From a bacterium (GTDB lineage Bacteria; Desulfobacterota; GWC2-55-46; DRQE01): a DNA stretch of 12,087 nt. The stretch's first letter is position 1; every line of letters begins with the position of its first letter. This document shows positions 1 through 8,047 of the stretch, one piece after another. Under the pieces are notes generated by a model. The model made no database searches. It was not told the origin of the DNA and worked only from the letters and a program-made list of their open reading frames with translations. The stretch is taken from positions 7,801 through 19,887 of the forward strand of contig JALUQR010000207.1 of assembly GCA_027017505.1 (NCBI GenBank), given 5' to 3'. The position numbers were made by a program, and so were the translations under genes.

Positions 1-2295
1 GATGAGCTCAACCTTTCAAGACCAGAGCTTGTGGAAAGGGTGCACAGACTTTACAGGCAGGCAGGCTCAGATGTGGTTACCACGAATACCTTTGGTGCCA
101 ACAGGGTAAAGCTTAAGGAATACGGGCTTGAGGCAAAACTGAGAGAGATAAACGAGACCGCTGTGAAAATCGCAAGGAAGGCTGTGGGTGATGGGCTTGT
201 TGCAGGCTGTATGGGCCCAACAGGAAGGTTCGTTGAGCCCGTGGGTGATGTGGACTTTGATACCATGGTGGATATATTCAGCGAGCAGGCAGGGGCATTA
301 AAAGATGCAGGTGCAGACCTTATAATAATAGAGACCATGATGGACATAAAGGAGCTGAGGGCTGCACTCATAGGGGCAGGCTCCACAGGACTGCCCGTTA
401 TCGCAACCATGACATTCGATAACTCCATGCGAACAGTTCTTGGCACCCCTCCCGAGGTATTCGCCATAGTGGCAGAGGCACTGGGAGTGGTCTCACTCGG
501 GGCAAACTGCTCACTCGGTGCAGAGGGCATATACCAGGCCCTCTCCAGGATGAGCCATCTTACCGCACTTCCACTTACAGCACAGCCCAATGCAGGTATA
601 CCCGTGCTCAAAGAGGGCAAAACCATATTCCCTGCAACACCACAGGAGATGGCAGACCATGTGCCAGCCCTTGTGGGAGCAGGGGCAAGAATTATAGGCG
701 GATGTTGCGGTACAACACCTGAACACATAGATGCCATAAAGAGGGTTCTCAAAACACTAAAACCAGAAAAAAGAAAAAAACCTGCCTTTACAAAACTTGC
801 AAGCAGAACCACAATCGTAACCTTTGGTGGTGGCAGAAGACCTGTGGTGGTGGGCGAAAGAATCAATCCCACGGGAAGAAAAAGGTTTGCACAGGAACTC
901 AAAGAGGGCAAAACCCTTACCATAAGAAAAGAGGCAAAGGAGCAGAAAGACGCAGGAGCCCATGCACTGGATGTGAATGTGGGTGTGCCAGGAATAGACG
1001 AAAAGAGCATGATGAAAAGGGCTGTGTTCTGTGTGAACGAGAATACAGACCTGCCAGTGGTCATAGACTCCTCAGATGTGGCCACCCTTGAGGAGGGACT
1101 CAAGGCGGTGGATGGAAAGGCACTTGTCAATTCCGTTTCAGGAGAGGAGAAAAAGCTCAACGAGGTGCTCAAGCTTGTGAAAAGATACGGAGCTGCGGTC
1201 ATAGCACTCACGCTCGATGAAAGGGGTATTCCTGAAAGTGCAGAGGAGAGGGTGAAGATAGCAGAAAGGATTATCCAGAGGGCGGTATCCATGGGAATAC
1301 CAAGAGAGGATGTGGTGGTTGATTGTCTTGCCATAGCTGTGAGTGCAGAGCCAGGGTCAGCAAAACAGACACTCAAGGCAATAAGAAAGATAAAAGAGAG
1401 ATTTGGTGTGTCAACGGTTCTGGGGGTAAGTAACATCTCCTTCGGACTGCCCCATCGTGAGGTTGTAAACACCACCTTCTTTGCCATGGCACTTGAGGCA
1501 GGGCTTGACTGTGCAATAATAAACCCGAAAAACAGGGCCATGATGGATACCTACCATGCGGGCATACTCCTTACAGGGCTGGATGCAAACGCAGAGGAAT
1601 ACATCCGCAGATTTCAGACAGAAAAGGAAAAAGCAGTTGAGGTAAAAAAAGAGGAAAAGCCCCTCTCCATGGAGGAAAGGCTTGCAAAGGCGGTGGTGGA
1701 GGGTGATTCCGCAGGTATTGTCAGGCTTGTGGAAGACGCACTCAAAAGTGGTATCTCCCCACTGGATGTGGGAAACAGGGGACTCATAAAGGGACTCGAA
1801 GAGGTGGGCAAACGCTTTGCAGATGGCAGATACTTTCTGCCACAGGTGATTCTATCTGCAGAAACAGTCAAAAAGGGGTTCGAAAGACTCAAAAAAGAGT
1901 TTAAGGGAAAGAGGGGGCCTAAACTTGGAAAGGTGATAATGGCAACCGTTGAGGGAGATATACACGATATAGGAAAGAACATTGTGTGCACACTGCTTGA
2001 AAACCACGGCTTTGAGGTATACGACCTCGGGAAAAATGTTCCTGCCGAAAAGATAGTAAAAGAGGCGAGACAGAAGAGGGTGGACATAGTGGGGCTTTCT
2101 GCACTCATGACCACAACAGTTATGGAGATGGATAATGTTATAAAGAAGCTTAAAGAGGGCGGGGTTAATGTGAAGGTTGTTGTGGGAGGTGCGGTGGTAA
2201 CACCTGAGTTTGCAAGAAAGATAGGCGCTGAGTACGGTGGAGACGCAACAGAGGCGGTGGAGAAGATGAAAAGACTTCTTGGAAAACACCATTAA
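1..2295 (+). CDS. metH: Cobalamin-dependent methionine synthase, lacking the C-terminal activation domain (5' partial)
   Basis: Transfers a methyl group from methyltetrahydrofolate through cobalamin to homocysteine, making methionine in the cytoplasm. The frame is open to base 1 (reads DELNLSRPELV), so the start lies upstream; by comparison with E. coli MetH a few dozen N-terminal residues are missing. Numbering from the GTG codon at 31: homocysteine-binding barrel about 1-240, with zinc cysteines C160 (GANC) and C225/C226 (GGCCGTTPEH); pterin-binding domain about 265-525 (GERINPTG, DVNVG, NSVSGE, SNISFG); helical cobalamin cap about 545-620; Rossmann cobalamin-binding domain about 632-750 with the DxHxxG motif D643-H645-G648, H645 being the expected lower cobalt ligand. 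The protein ends just after this domain, so the AdoMet-binding reactivation domain of E. coli MetH is absent. A charged linker (about 530-548) joins the barrels to the cap. A corrinoid methyltransferase with another acceptor is possible but less likely given the intact homocysteine domain. Confidence 0.94.
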   Translation, partial: DELNLSRPELVERVHRLYRQAGSDVVTTNTFGANRVKLKEYGLEAKLREINETAVKIARKAVGDGLVAGCMGPTGRFVEPVGDVDFDTMVDIFSEQAGALKDAGADLIIIETMMDIKELRAALIGAGSTGLPVIATMTFDNSMRTVLGTPPEVFAIVAEALGVVSLGANCSLGAEGIYQALSRMSHLTALPLTAQPNAGIPVLKEGKTIFPATPQEMADHVPALVGAGARIIGGCCGTTPEHIDAIKRVLKTLKPEKRKKPAFTKLASRTTIVTFGGGRRPVVVGERINPTGRKRFAQELKEGKTLTIRKEAKEQKDAGAHALDVNVGVPGIDEKSMMKRAVFCVNENTDLPVVIDSSDVATLEEGLKAVDGKALVNSVSGEEKKLNEVLKLVKRYGAAVIALTLDERGIPESAEERVKIAERIIQRAVSMGIPREDVVVDCLAIAVSAEPGSAKQTLKAIRKIKERFGVSTVLGVSNISFGLPHREVVNTTFFAMALEAGLDCAIINPKNRAMMDTYHAGILLTGLDANAEEYIRRFQTEKEKAVEVKKEEKPLSMEERLAKAVVEGDSAGIVRLVEDALKSGISPLDVGNRGLIKGLEEVGKRFADGRYFLPQVILSAETVKKGFERLKKEFKGKRGPKLGKVIMATVEGDIHDIGKNIVCTLLENHGFEVYDLGKNVPAEKIVKEARQKRVDIVGLSALMTTTVMEMDNVIKKLKEGGVNVKVVVGGAVVTPEFARKIGAEYGGDATEAVEKMKRLLGKHH

Positions 2296-2304
2296 TAAAG
2301 GGCA

Positions 2305-3543
2305 GTGAGCTTCAGGGTTACCATAGAGGGGCTGGTCTACGGTGGCAGTGGCATAGCAAGAAGACCTGACGGAAAGGTGGTATTCGTGCCCTTCAGTGTG
2401 CCAGGTGATGTGTGCACAGTGGAGGTGGTTGAGGATAAGAGGGATTTCTCAAGGGCAAGGATTGTGAAGATAGAGGAGCCATCTCCCATAAGAAAGGAGC
2501 CCTTCTGCCCGCTTTTCGGTGAATGTGGCGGATGCCAGCTTCAGTATCTTTCATACACAGACCAGCTCCAGTGGAAAAAGCGGATATTCCAGGATTCCAT
2601 AAAACGCTCCACTGGCATTGAGCTTATCCCACAGGTTGTACCCTCACCTGCAAGAGATTCCTGCAGGATAAGGGCAACATTCCATGTTGAAGATGGCAGG
2701 GTGGGGTTTTTCAGGGCTTCAACACACAGGGTTGTGGAGGTTGAGTGTTGCCCCCTGCTTGAACCATCTATAAATACCACGCTTGAGGAGATTAAAGAAG
2801 AGATTCCAGAAGGCGTGCACACACTGGATATCGCAGTTGATATGGATGGCGGGGGTACAACCGCTGTGTTCCATGTGGAGAATCCCTCGGTAAGGGTGAA
2901 TATACCCCTTTCTTCAAGGCTTAAGGGCTATGAGGTAAGGGTTAAAGGGAGGTTTCAGAGGGGCAGGGGAAAGGAGCTTTACAGAACGGGAAACACAGAG
3001 TGCAGTTACACCCTTGATGGAATAAGACTGCTCTATTCAGCAGGTGTGTTCTTTCAGGTAAACCCTGGGGCAAACAGTGCCCTTGTAGATAAGGTGCTTG
3101 AGGCAACAGAGGATGCTCTTACCGCTGTGGATGCATTCTGCGGGGTGGGCAACTTCAGCCTTCCCCTTACAAGAAGGGCCCACAGGGTGGAAGGCTTTGA
3201 CATAGACCCGCTTGCCATAGAATACGCAAAAAGGAGTGCAAACATAAACCACATCCAGGGGGTGGAGTTTCACAGGATGGATGCAGAGAGGGGTAAAATC
3301 CTTGAAAAAAAGATGCCTTCTGTGGTAGTATTAGACCCACCAAGGGGTGGCTGTAGAAGGCTTGCAGGAGAGGTTGCAAGAAGGGGCATCGAAAGGGTTA
3401 TCTATGTGTCCTGCAATCCTTCAACCCTTGGTAGAGACCTTAAAGAGTTTCTTGAAAGAAGCTACAGGGTTGTTTCTTCAGCCCTTATTGACATGTTTCC
3501 TCACACATATCATGTAGAGAGCATACTGGTGCTTACACTTTAA
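2305..3543 (+). CDS. rlmD: 23S rRNA (uracil-5-)-methyltransferase, RlmD/RumA family
   Basis: AdoMet-dependent enzyme forming 5-methyluridine in RNA, most likely 23S rRNA. An N-terminal TRAM domain (about 1-58) precedes a [4Fe-4S] cysteine set C68-x5-C74-x2-C77, completed by C148 or C149. The catalytic part has AdoMet motif I (DAFCGVGNF, 276-284), the acidic FDIDP (298-302), DPPR (344-347), the nucleophile C370 in VSCNPSTLGRDL, and a C-terminal HVES containing the likely general base E405. The 412-residue length is normal for the family. The start is a GTG nine bases after the metH stop, preceded only by AAAGGG with a short spacing, so translation may depend on coupling to metH. The motif set does not separate RlmD from the RlmC/RlmCD or TrmA-like activities: the family is secure, the exact target uridine is not. 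Confidence 0.92.
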   Translation: MSFRVTIEGLVYGGSGIARRPDGKVVFVPFSVPGDVCTVEVVEDKRDFSRARIVKIEEPSPIRKEPFCPLFGECGGCQLQYLSYTDQLQWKKRIFQDSIKRSTGIELIPQVVPSPARDSCRIRATFHVEDGRVGFFRASTHRVVEVECCPLLEPSINTTLEEIKEEIPEGVHTLDIAVDMDGGGTTAVFHVENPSVRVNIPLSSRLKGYEVRVKGRFQRGRGKELYRTGNTECSYTLDGIRLLYSAGVFFQVNPGANSALVDKVLEATEDALTAVDAFCGVGNFSLPLTRRAHRVEGFDIDPLAIEYAKRSANINHIQGVEFHRMDAERGKILEKKMPSVVVLDPPRGGCRRLAGEVARRGIERVIYVSCNPSTLGRDLKEFLERSYRVVSSALIDMFPHTYHVESILVLTL

Positions 3544-3556
3544 AGAGGTGATGGGG

Positions 3557-4042
3557 ATGAAGGAAATTCCTGTTCTTGAAAGACTGAGGGAAGAGGTAAA
3601 AAAGATAGAGAGGGAGCTCAGGGTGGAGCTTCCCAGGGAGCTTCAGAAGGCTGCCTCTCATGGAGACCTGCGGGAGAACGCAGAGTATCAGGCAGCAAAG
3701 GAAAGGCAGAGCTATCTTAACGCAAGACTCGTGCATCTCACCCAGAGGATAAATGCCCTCTCCTCGATAAAGCTTGAGGACATACCCAGAGACAGGGTCG
3801 CCTTTGGCTCAAGAGTGCACCTTGAGGATACCGAGACAGGCCGTAAGGTGGTCTACGAGCTTGTAACACCCGAGGAGGTGGAGCCAAAGGAAGGTAAAAT
3901 TTCCGTAAGTTCCCCCATAGGAAGAGAGCTTCTGGGCAAACAGGAAGGAGACATTGTAACCATACACCTGCCCTCTGGTACAAAGGAATACGAGGTATGC
4001 CGTATAGAAACACTCCATGACCTTTTGGCAGAAGACCTGTAA
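3557..4042 (+). CDS. greA: Transcription elongation factor GreA
   Basis: Binds RNA polymerase in the secondary channel and stimulates cleavage of backtracked RNA. The N-terminal coiled coil (about 1-73) carries the tip motif HGDLRENAEYQAAKE with the acidic pair D37 and E40, matching D41/E44 of E. coli GreA. The C-terminal FKBP-like domain (about 80-157) has the typical SVSSPIGRELLGKQEGD segment. Three in-frame starts are close together: GTG 3548, ATG 3551 and ATG 3557. I chose 3557 because GAGGTG at 3545-3550 then acts as a ribosome binding site with six-base spacing, and MKEIP aligns with MQAIP of E. coli GreA; this gives 161 residues against 158. Compared with E. coli, about four residues are missing just after IP, before the LREE helix. 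The gene follows rlmD by 13 bases. GreB is less likely given the sequence style. Confidence 0.93.
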   Translation: MKEIPVLERLREEVKKIERELRVELPRELQKAASHGDLRENAEYQAAKERQSYLNARLVHLTQRINALSSIKLEDIPRDRVAFGSRVHLEDTETGRKVVYELVTPEEVEPKEGKISVSSPIGRELLGKQEGDIVTIHLPSGTKEYEVCRIETLHDLLAEDL

Positions 4043-4067
4043 GCAGACTTCCTCTAAGAAATCAAAT

Positions 4068-4076
4068 AAAGGAGGT
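4068..4076 (+). promoter_or_regulatory. Strong Shine-Dalgarno site of the carbonic anhydrase gene
   Basis: AAAGGAGGT is nearly a full complement to the 16S rRNA tail and lies ten bases before the ATG at 4087. It is the best-formed ribosome binding site in the plus-strand run. The 44-base greA-carbonic anhydrase gap shows no hairpin or promoter that I can identify. Confidence 0.7.
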
Positions 4077-4086
4077 ATAACCAAAG

Positions 4087-4845
4087 ATGGCAAACAGAAT
4101 GCTTATGAGAGTAATCTTTCTGGCCATTCTGCTGTGTGCGGTACCTGCCATGGCAGGCTCTGGCAAGGTAGAGTGGGGATACGAGGGCAAGACAGGGCCT
4201 GAACACTGGGGTGAACTATCAGAGGAGTTTGAGCTGTGCTCAAAGGGTAAGGAGCAATCTCCAGTGGATATATCCAGCCCCGTGCCAGCAAAGATGCGTC
4301 CCCTTAAGTTTAACTACAAAAGGGCAGAAAAGCTCCATGTGGTAAACAACGGACACACCATAAAGGTGAGCTACCCTGCTGGAAGCATACTCAACGCACC
4401 CAACGGGAAGAAATACGAACTACTGCAGTTTCACTTCCATGCACCCAGTGAGCACACCGTGGATGGCAGGGCCTATCCCATGGAGATGCACCTTGTCCAC
4501 AAAAGCAAGGATGGAAAGATAGCCGTGGTGGGTGTGTTCATAAAAGAGGGCAAAAAGAACAGGGCCATGGAGAAGATATGGAGAGAACTGCCCGAAGAAG
4601 AGGGCGAAAGAGAAGAGGTTGATGCAGGGCTTAATGTTATAGAGCTTCTGCCAGCTTCAAAGAGCTATTACCACTACAAGGGCTCTTTCACCACACCTCC
4701 GTGCACAGAGGGTGTTGACTGGTTCGTGCTCAAACAGCCCATAGAGCTGTCAAAAGAAGAGATAGATGAGTTTCGTTCCATAATGGATGGCAATGCAAGG
4801 CCTGTCCAACCGCTCAACGAGCGCGTCATACACATGGTAAAATAA
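4087..4845 (+). CDS. Alpha-class carbonic anhydrase, exported
   Basis: Interconverts CO2 and bicarbonate, predicted to act outside the cytoplasmic membrane. The N terminus is a Sec signal peptide: MANRMLMR, a hydrophobic core IFLAILLCAV, and a likely cleavage after AMA at residue 23. The mature part has the family landmarks in order: WGYEGKTGPEHW (30-41), QSPVDI (57-62), NNGHT (87-91) with the probable proton-shuttle H90, QFHFH with zinc ligands H116 and H118, EMHLVH with the third ligand H135, and TTPPCTEGV (202-210) with the conserved active-site threonine. C51 and C206 sit where bacterial alpha enzymes form a stabilising disulfide. From memory it resembles the thermostable Sulfurihydrogenibium enzyme. 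The 252-residue length fits a full enzyme with leader. It lies between greA and an EamA gene, so it is probably co-transcribed with housekeeping genes. Confidence 0.95.
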   Translation: MANRMLMRVIFLAILLCAVPAMAGSGKVEWGYEGKTGPEHWGELSEEFELCSKGKEQSPVDISSPVPAKMRPLKFNYKRAEKLHVVNNGHTIKVSYPAGSILNAPNGKKYELLQFHFHAPSEHTVDGRAYPMEMHLVHKSKDGKIAVVGVFIKEGKKNRAMEKIWRELPEEEGEREEVDAGLNVIELLPASKSYYHYKGSFTTPPCTEGVDWFVLKQPIELSKEEIDEFRSIMDGNARPVQPLNERVIHMVK

Positions 4846-4847
4846 CA

Positions 4848-5276
4848 ATGGAAAAAAAGGCCTTTATACTGTCAATACTTACCGCTATCATATGGGGGCT
4901 TGCCCCTGCCTTTGAAAAGATGGGGCTCAGGGGCAGGCTCGACCCATATGTGGGTGTGGTGCTGAGAACCATACCCATAGTGTTTGTTGGAATTGCAGGA
5001 CTTATCGCACTTGGCAAAATCAGGGCACTCGAGACACTGGATGTAAGGAGCGTAATCTATGTTATGATAGGAGGCCTTCTTGCAGGTTTTCTCGGCCAGA
5101 TAACCTTCTACCATGCACTTAAGACAGGCGAGGCATCCATGGTGGTGCCCCTTGCAGCTGTGTATCCGCTGTTTGCACTCTTTGTGTCCGTGCTATTTCT
5201 CGGTGAGGCATTTACCTGGTATAAACTTGTGGGAATAGTGCTCATCGTAGCAGGTATAGCACTTCTGAGGTTATAA
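4848..5276 (+). CDS. Half-size EamA/DMT-superfamily transporter
   Basis: A small hydrophobic inner-membrane protein of 142 residues with one EamA domain. Five membrane segments are visible: about 5-22 (ILTAIIWGLAPAF), 34-55, 68-90, 97-118 (VVPLAAVYPLFALFVSVLFL) and 124-141 (KLVGIVLIVAGIALL). The GEASMVVPL and FLGEAFTWYKLVGIVLIVAG segments are typical of the second half of EamA repeats. Full-length members have ten segments from two EamA repeats, so this protein should work as a dimer, like small EamA and EmrE-type proteins. The substrate cannot be read from the sequence. The ATG starts two bases after the carbonic anhydrase stop without its own good ribosome binding site, so the two are probably translationally coupled. 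It ends normally and does not look truncated. Confidence 0.88.
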   Translation: MEKKAFILSILTAIIWGLAPAFEKMGLRGRLDPYVGVVLRTIPIVFVGIAGLIALGKIRALETLDVRSVIYVMIGGLLAGFLGQITFYHALKTGEASMVVPLAAVYPLFALFVSVLFLGEAFTWYKLVGIVLIVAGIALLRL

Positions 5277-5287
5277 GGGGAGAACCT

Positions 5288-8047
5288 ATGGACTACAAGT
5301 CAACACTGAATCTACCGAGAACAGATTTTCAGATGAAGGCAGACCTGCCAAAAAGAGAGCCAGAACTTATCAGACAGTGGCAGGCAAAGCGACTGTATGA
5401 GAAGATACTGAGCACGGGCAGAGGAAAAAAAGACTACATACTCCACGACGGCCCCCCGTATGCAAACGGCAACATCCACATGGGGCATGCACTTAACAAG
5501 ATTCTCAAGGACATCGTCGTAAAGAGCAGATTCATGATGGGCTACAGAACAGACTATGTGCCTGGCTGGGACTGCCACGGACTGCCCATAGAACTACAGG
5601 TTGAAAAGAGCCTGGGTAAGGATAAGGAGGGGCTGTCAAAGCTCGAGATAAGAAGAAGGTGCAGGGAGTATGCGGAAAGATTCGTGAAGGTGCAGAGGGA
5701 GGAGTTTATAAGGCTCGGTGTCTTCGGCAGATGGGATGAGCCCTATCTTACAATGGACTACTCCTACCAGGCAACCATACTCAGAGAGCTCGGAAGGTTT
5801 CTCAAAGAGGGACTCATCTACAGGGGTAAAAAGCCCGTACACTGGTGTGCAGACTGCAGAACAGCTCTTGCAGAGGCAGAGGTGGAGTATTACGAAAAAC
5901 AGTCCCCATCTGTATATGTAAGCTTCAGGGTTAAGGACGATAAAGGGCTTAAACTGCCTGAAAACACCTGCATGGTGATATGGACGACCACGCCATGGAC
6001 ACTTCCAGCAAATCTTGCCATAGCAGTGCATCCAGAGCTAACATACAGTCTGGTGCGCACAGACAGGGGTAATTTCCTGCTCTACGAAGGACTCGTTGAA
6101 GAGTGCATGAGGGCATTCCACATAGAAGAGTACACCGTTGAGGAAGGATTCAGGGGTCAGAAGCTTAAGGGTATTGTAACAGAGCATCCATTTCTTCAGA
6201 GAAACTCTGTGGTATTTACCGCTGGTTTTGTTACCACCTCCACTGGTACAGGCTGTGTTCACATAGCACCAGGGCACGGCACAGAGGACTATGAACTGGG
6301 CCTCAGGGAAGGCCTTGATGTGTATGCACCTGTGGATGAAAGGGGCAGGTTCACAGCCGAGGTGCCAGAGTTCTGCGGTATGGGTGTTTTCGAGGCAAAC
6401 CCCGCCATAGTAAGGCTTCTTAAAGAAAGGGGTGCCCTTCTTTCAGAGTCCACCATCAGCCACTCCTATCCGCATTGCTGGAGGTGCAAGAACCCCGTGA
6501 TATTCAGGGCAACAGAGCAGTGGTTTGTTGCAATGGATAAGGGGCTGAGAGAGAGGGCACTTGAGGCAATAGAAGGGGTTGAGTGGATTCCACACTGGGG
6601 AAAGGAAAGAATAAGGGGCATGGTCTCACAGAGGCCTGACTGGTGTCTTTCAAGACAGAGGGTGTGGGGTGTGCCCATTCCAGCACTTAAGTGTGCAGGC
6701 TGTGGAGAGGTCTTCCTCGATGGCAGGCTAATAGAGCACCTTGCAGATATTGTGGAAAGAGAGGGTGCGGATGTGTGGTTCGAAAGAAACCCTGAGGAGC
6801 TCATCCCCCAGGGGTTCAGATGTCCTGTGTGTTCTCACTCAAAGGGGTTTGAAAAGAAAGAGGACATACTGGATGTGTGGTTTGATTCAGGGGTGAGCTT
6901 TTCAGCGGTGCTCGAAAAAAGAAAGGGTCTGCGCATGCCAGCAGACCTTTACCTTGAAGGCAGTGACCAGCACAGGGGATGGTTTCAGTCCTCACTGCTT
7001 GCATCTGTTGGAACACGCAACATGGCTCCCTACAGAACGGTGCTCACCCACGGGTTCGTTGTGGATGGCGAGGGAAGAAAGATGAGCAAATCCCTGGGTA
7101 ATGTTATCTCTCCACAGGAGGTCATAAAAAGATACGGTGCAGAGGTCTTAAGACTGTGGGTTTCCGCAGAGGACTACCGCGAGGATATAAGAATATCAGA
7201 GGAGATTCTTAAAAGACTCTCAGAGGCCTACAGAAGGATACGAAACACCATAAGGTTCATACTGGGAAACCTCTATGACTTTGAGCCAGACAAACACTCG
7301 GTTGAGTACAGAGAGCTTAAAGAGCTTGATAGACTCCTCCTTCACAGGCTCACAGGGCTTACAAGGAGGGTTCTCAAGGCCTATGAGGAGTTTGAGTTTC
7401 ATGTGATATTCCACTCCATGCACAACTTCTGTGCGGTGGACCTGAGTGCCTTCTACCTGGACATACTCAAGGACAGGCTTTACACCACAAGGGCAGACTC
7501 CCATTCAAGAAGGGCTGCACAGACCACACTCTGCCACATACTTGACCACCTTTTAAGGCTTCTTGCCCCTGTGCTTGTGTTCACAACAGATGAGGCATGG
7601 CAGTTTCTTCCACAGAGGCCAGCAGAGAGCGTGCACCTTACGGAATTCCCACAGCCAAGAGAGGAGTGGATAGACACAGAGCTTGAGAAAAAATGGAATC
7701 TCATACTTTCGGTAAAGGATGAGATATCAAGGGCACTTGAGATGGCAAGAAAGGACAAACTCATAGGCCACTCGCTTGATGCAAGGGTATATGTGAGTCT
7801 TCCAGACGCTCTTAAACCCGCCCTTTCAGGACAGGAGGAGACCCTCAGGGAGGTCCTCATAGTGTCTCAACTTGAGTTCAGAGAGCTCACAGAGGGTGTG
7901 GAGGGCAAGGAGCTTGAGGGAATAAAGATTGCTGTGGAGAGGGCAGAGGGAAGAAAGTGTGAACGGTGCTGGCACATAAGCCCCACAGTGGGCGAGAACA
8001 GTGAGCATCCCTCAATATGCAGAGAGTGCGTGGAGGTGCTTTCCTGA
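5288..8047 (+). CDS. ileS: Isoleucyl-tRNA synthetase
   Basis: Class I aminoacyl-tRNA synthetase charging tRNA-Ile in the cytoplasm. The 919-residue protein has the HIGH-type motif H64-M-G-H67 in DGPPYANGNIHMGHALNK, the GWDCHGLPIE segment (93-102), the inserted CP1 editing domain (about 185-400) with WTTTPWTLPAN (232-242) and GTGCVHIAPGHGTEDY (320-335), LDVWFDSG (528-535), and KMSKS at 598-602. The anticodon-binding helical domain follows, and the end is a zinc finger with CERC (891-894) and CREC (911-914). Extra CxxC pairs at C397/C400, C469/C472 and C512/C515 are typical of the bacterial zinc-bearing subtype. The ATG at 5288 has AGGGGAG at 5276-5282, overlapping the last base of the EamA stop codon. 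lspA follows with overlap. Editing, catalytic and zinc-finger parts all look intact. Confidence 0.97.
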   Translation: MDYKSTLNLPRTDFQMKADLPKREPELIRQWQAKRLYEKILSTGRGKKDYILHDGPPYANGNIHMGHALNKILKDIVVKSRFMMGYRTDYVPGWDCHGLPIELQVEKSLGKDKEGLSKLEIRRRCREYAERFVKVQREEFIRLGVFGRWDEPYLTMDYSYQATILRELGRFLKEGLIYRGKKPVHWCADCRTALAEAEVEYYEKQSPSVYVSFRVKDDKGLKLPENTCMVIWTTTPWTLPANLAIAVHPELTYSLVRTDRGNFLLYEGLVEECMRAFHIEEYTVEEGFRGQKLKGIVTEHPFLQRNSVVFTAGFVTTSTGTGCVHIAPGHGTEDYELGLREGLDVYAPVDERGRFTAEVPEFCGMGVFEANPAIVRLLKERGALLSESTISHSYPHCWRCKNPVIFRATEQWFVAMDKGLRERALEAIEGVEWIPHWGKERIRGMVSQRPDWCLSRQRVWGVPIPALKCAGCGEVFLDGRLIEHLADIVEREGADVWFERNPEELIPQGFRCPVCSHSKGFEKKEDILDVWFDSGVSFSAVLEKRKGLRMPADLYLEGSDQHRGWFQSSLLASVGTRNMAPYRTVLTHGFVVDGEGRKMSKSLGNVISPQEVIKRYGAEVLRLWVSAEDYREDIRISEEILKRLSEAYRRIRNTIRFILGNLYDFEPDKHSVEYRELKELDRLLLHRLTGLTRRVLKAYEEFEFHVIFHSMHNFCAVDLSAFYLDILKDRLYTTRADSHSRRAAQTTLCHILDHLLRLLAPVLVFTTDEAWQFLPQRPAESVHLTEFPQPREEWIDTELEKKWNLILSVKDEISRALEMARKDKLIGHSLDARVYVSLPDALKPALSGQEETLREVLIVSQLEFRELTEGVEGKELEGIKIAVERAEGRKCERCWHISPTVGENSEHPSICRECVEVLS
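8032..8038 (+). promoter_or_regulatory. Shine-Dalgarno site of lspA inside the ileS 3' end
   Basis: GGAGGTG lies within the last codons of ileS and ends five bases before an in-frame CTG at 8044. It lies downstream of the only in-frame ATG (8017) that could start lspA, so it argues for the later, non-ATG start. Confidence 0.55.

Noticed and set aside
51..1541. A 496-codon open frame on the minus strand, opposite metH
   Set aside because: metH is unambiguous with all motifs. The antisense product is a low-complexity serine/threonine/alanine-rich chain with no recognisable family. Long antisense frames arise when T is rare at the third codon position, as here.
3548..3556. Use of GTG 3548 or ATG 3551 as the greA start
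   Set aside because: GAGGTG at 3545-3550 fits better as a ribosome binding site for ATG 3557, and the MKEIP start aligns with known GreA N termini. ATG 3551 cannot be fully excluded.
4848..5276. Possible truncated pseudogene of a ten-segment EamA transporter
   Set aside because: The start is coupled to the preceding gene, five complete membrane segments are present, and the end is normal just before the ileS ribosome binding site. Half-size EamA proteins of this length are a known form.
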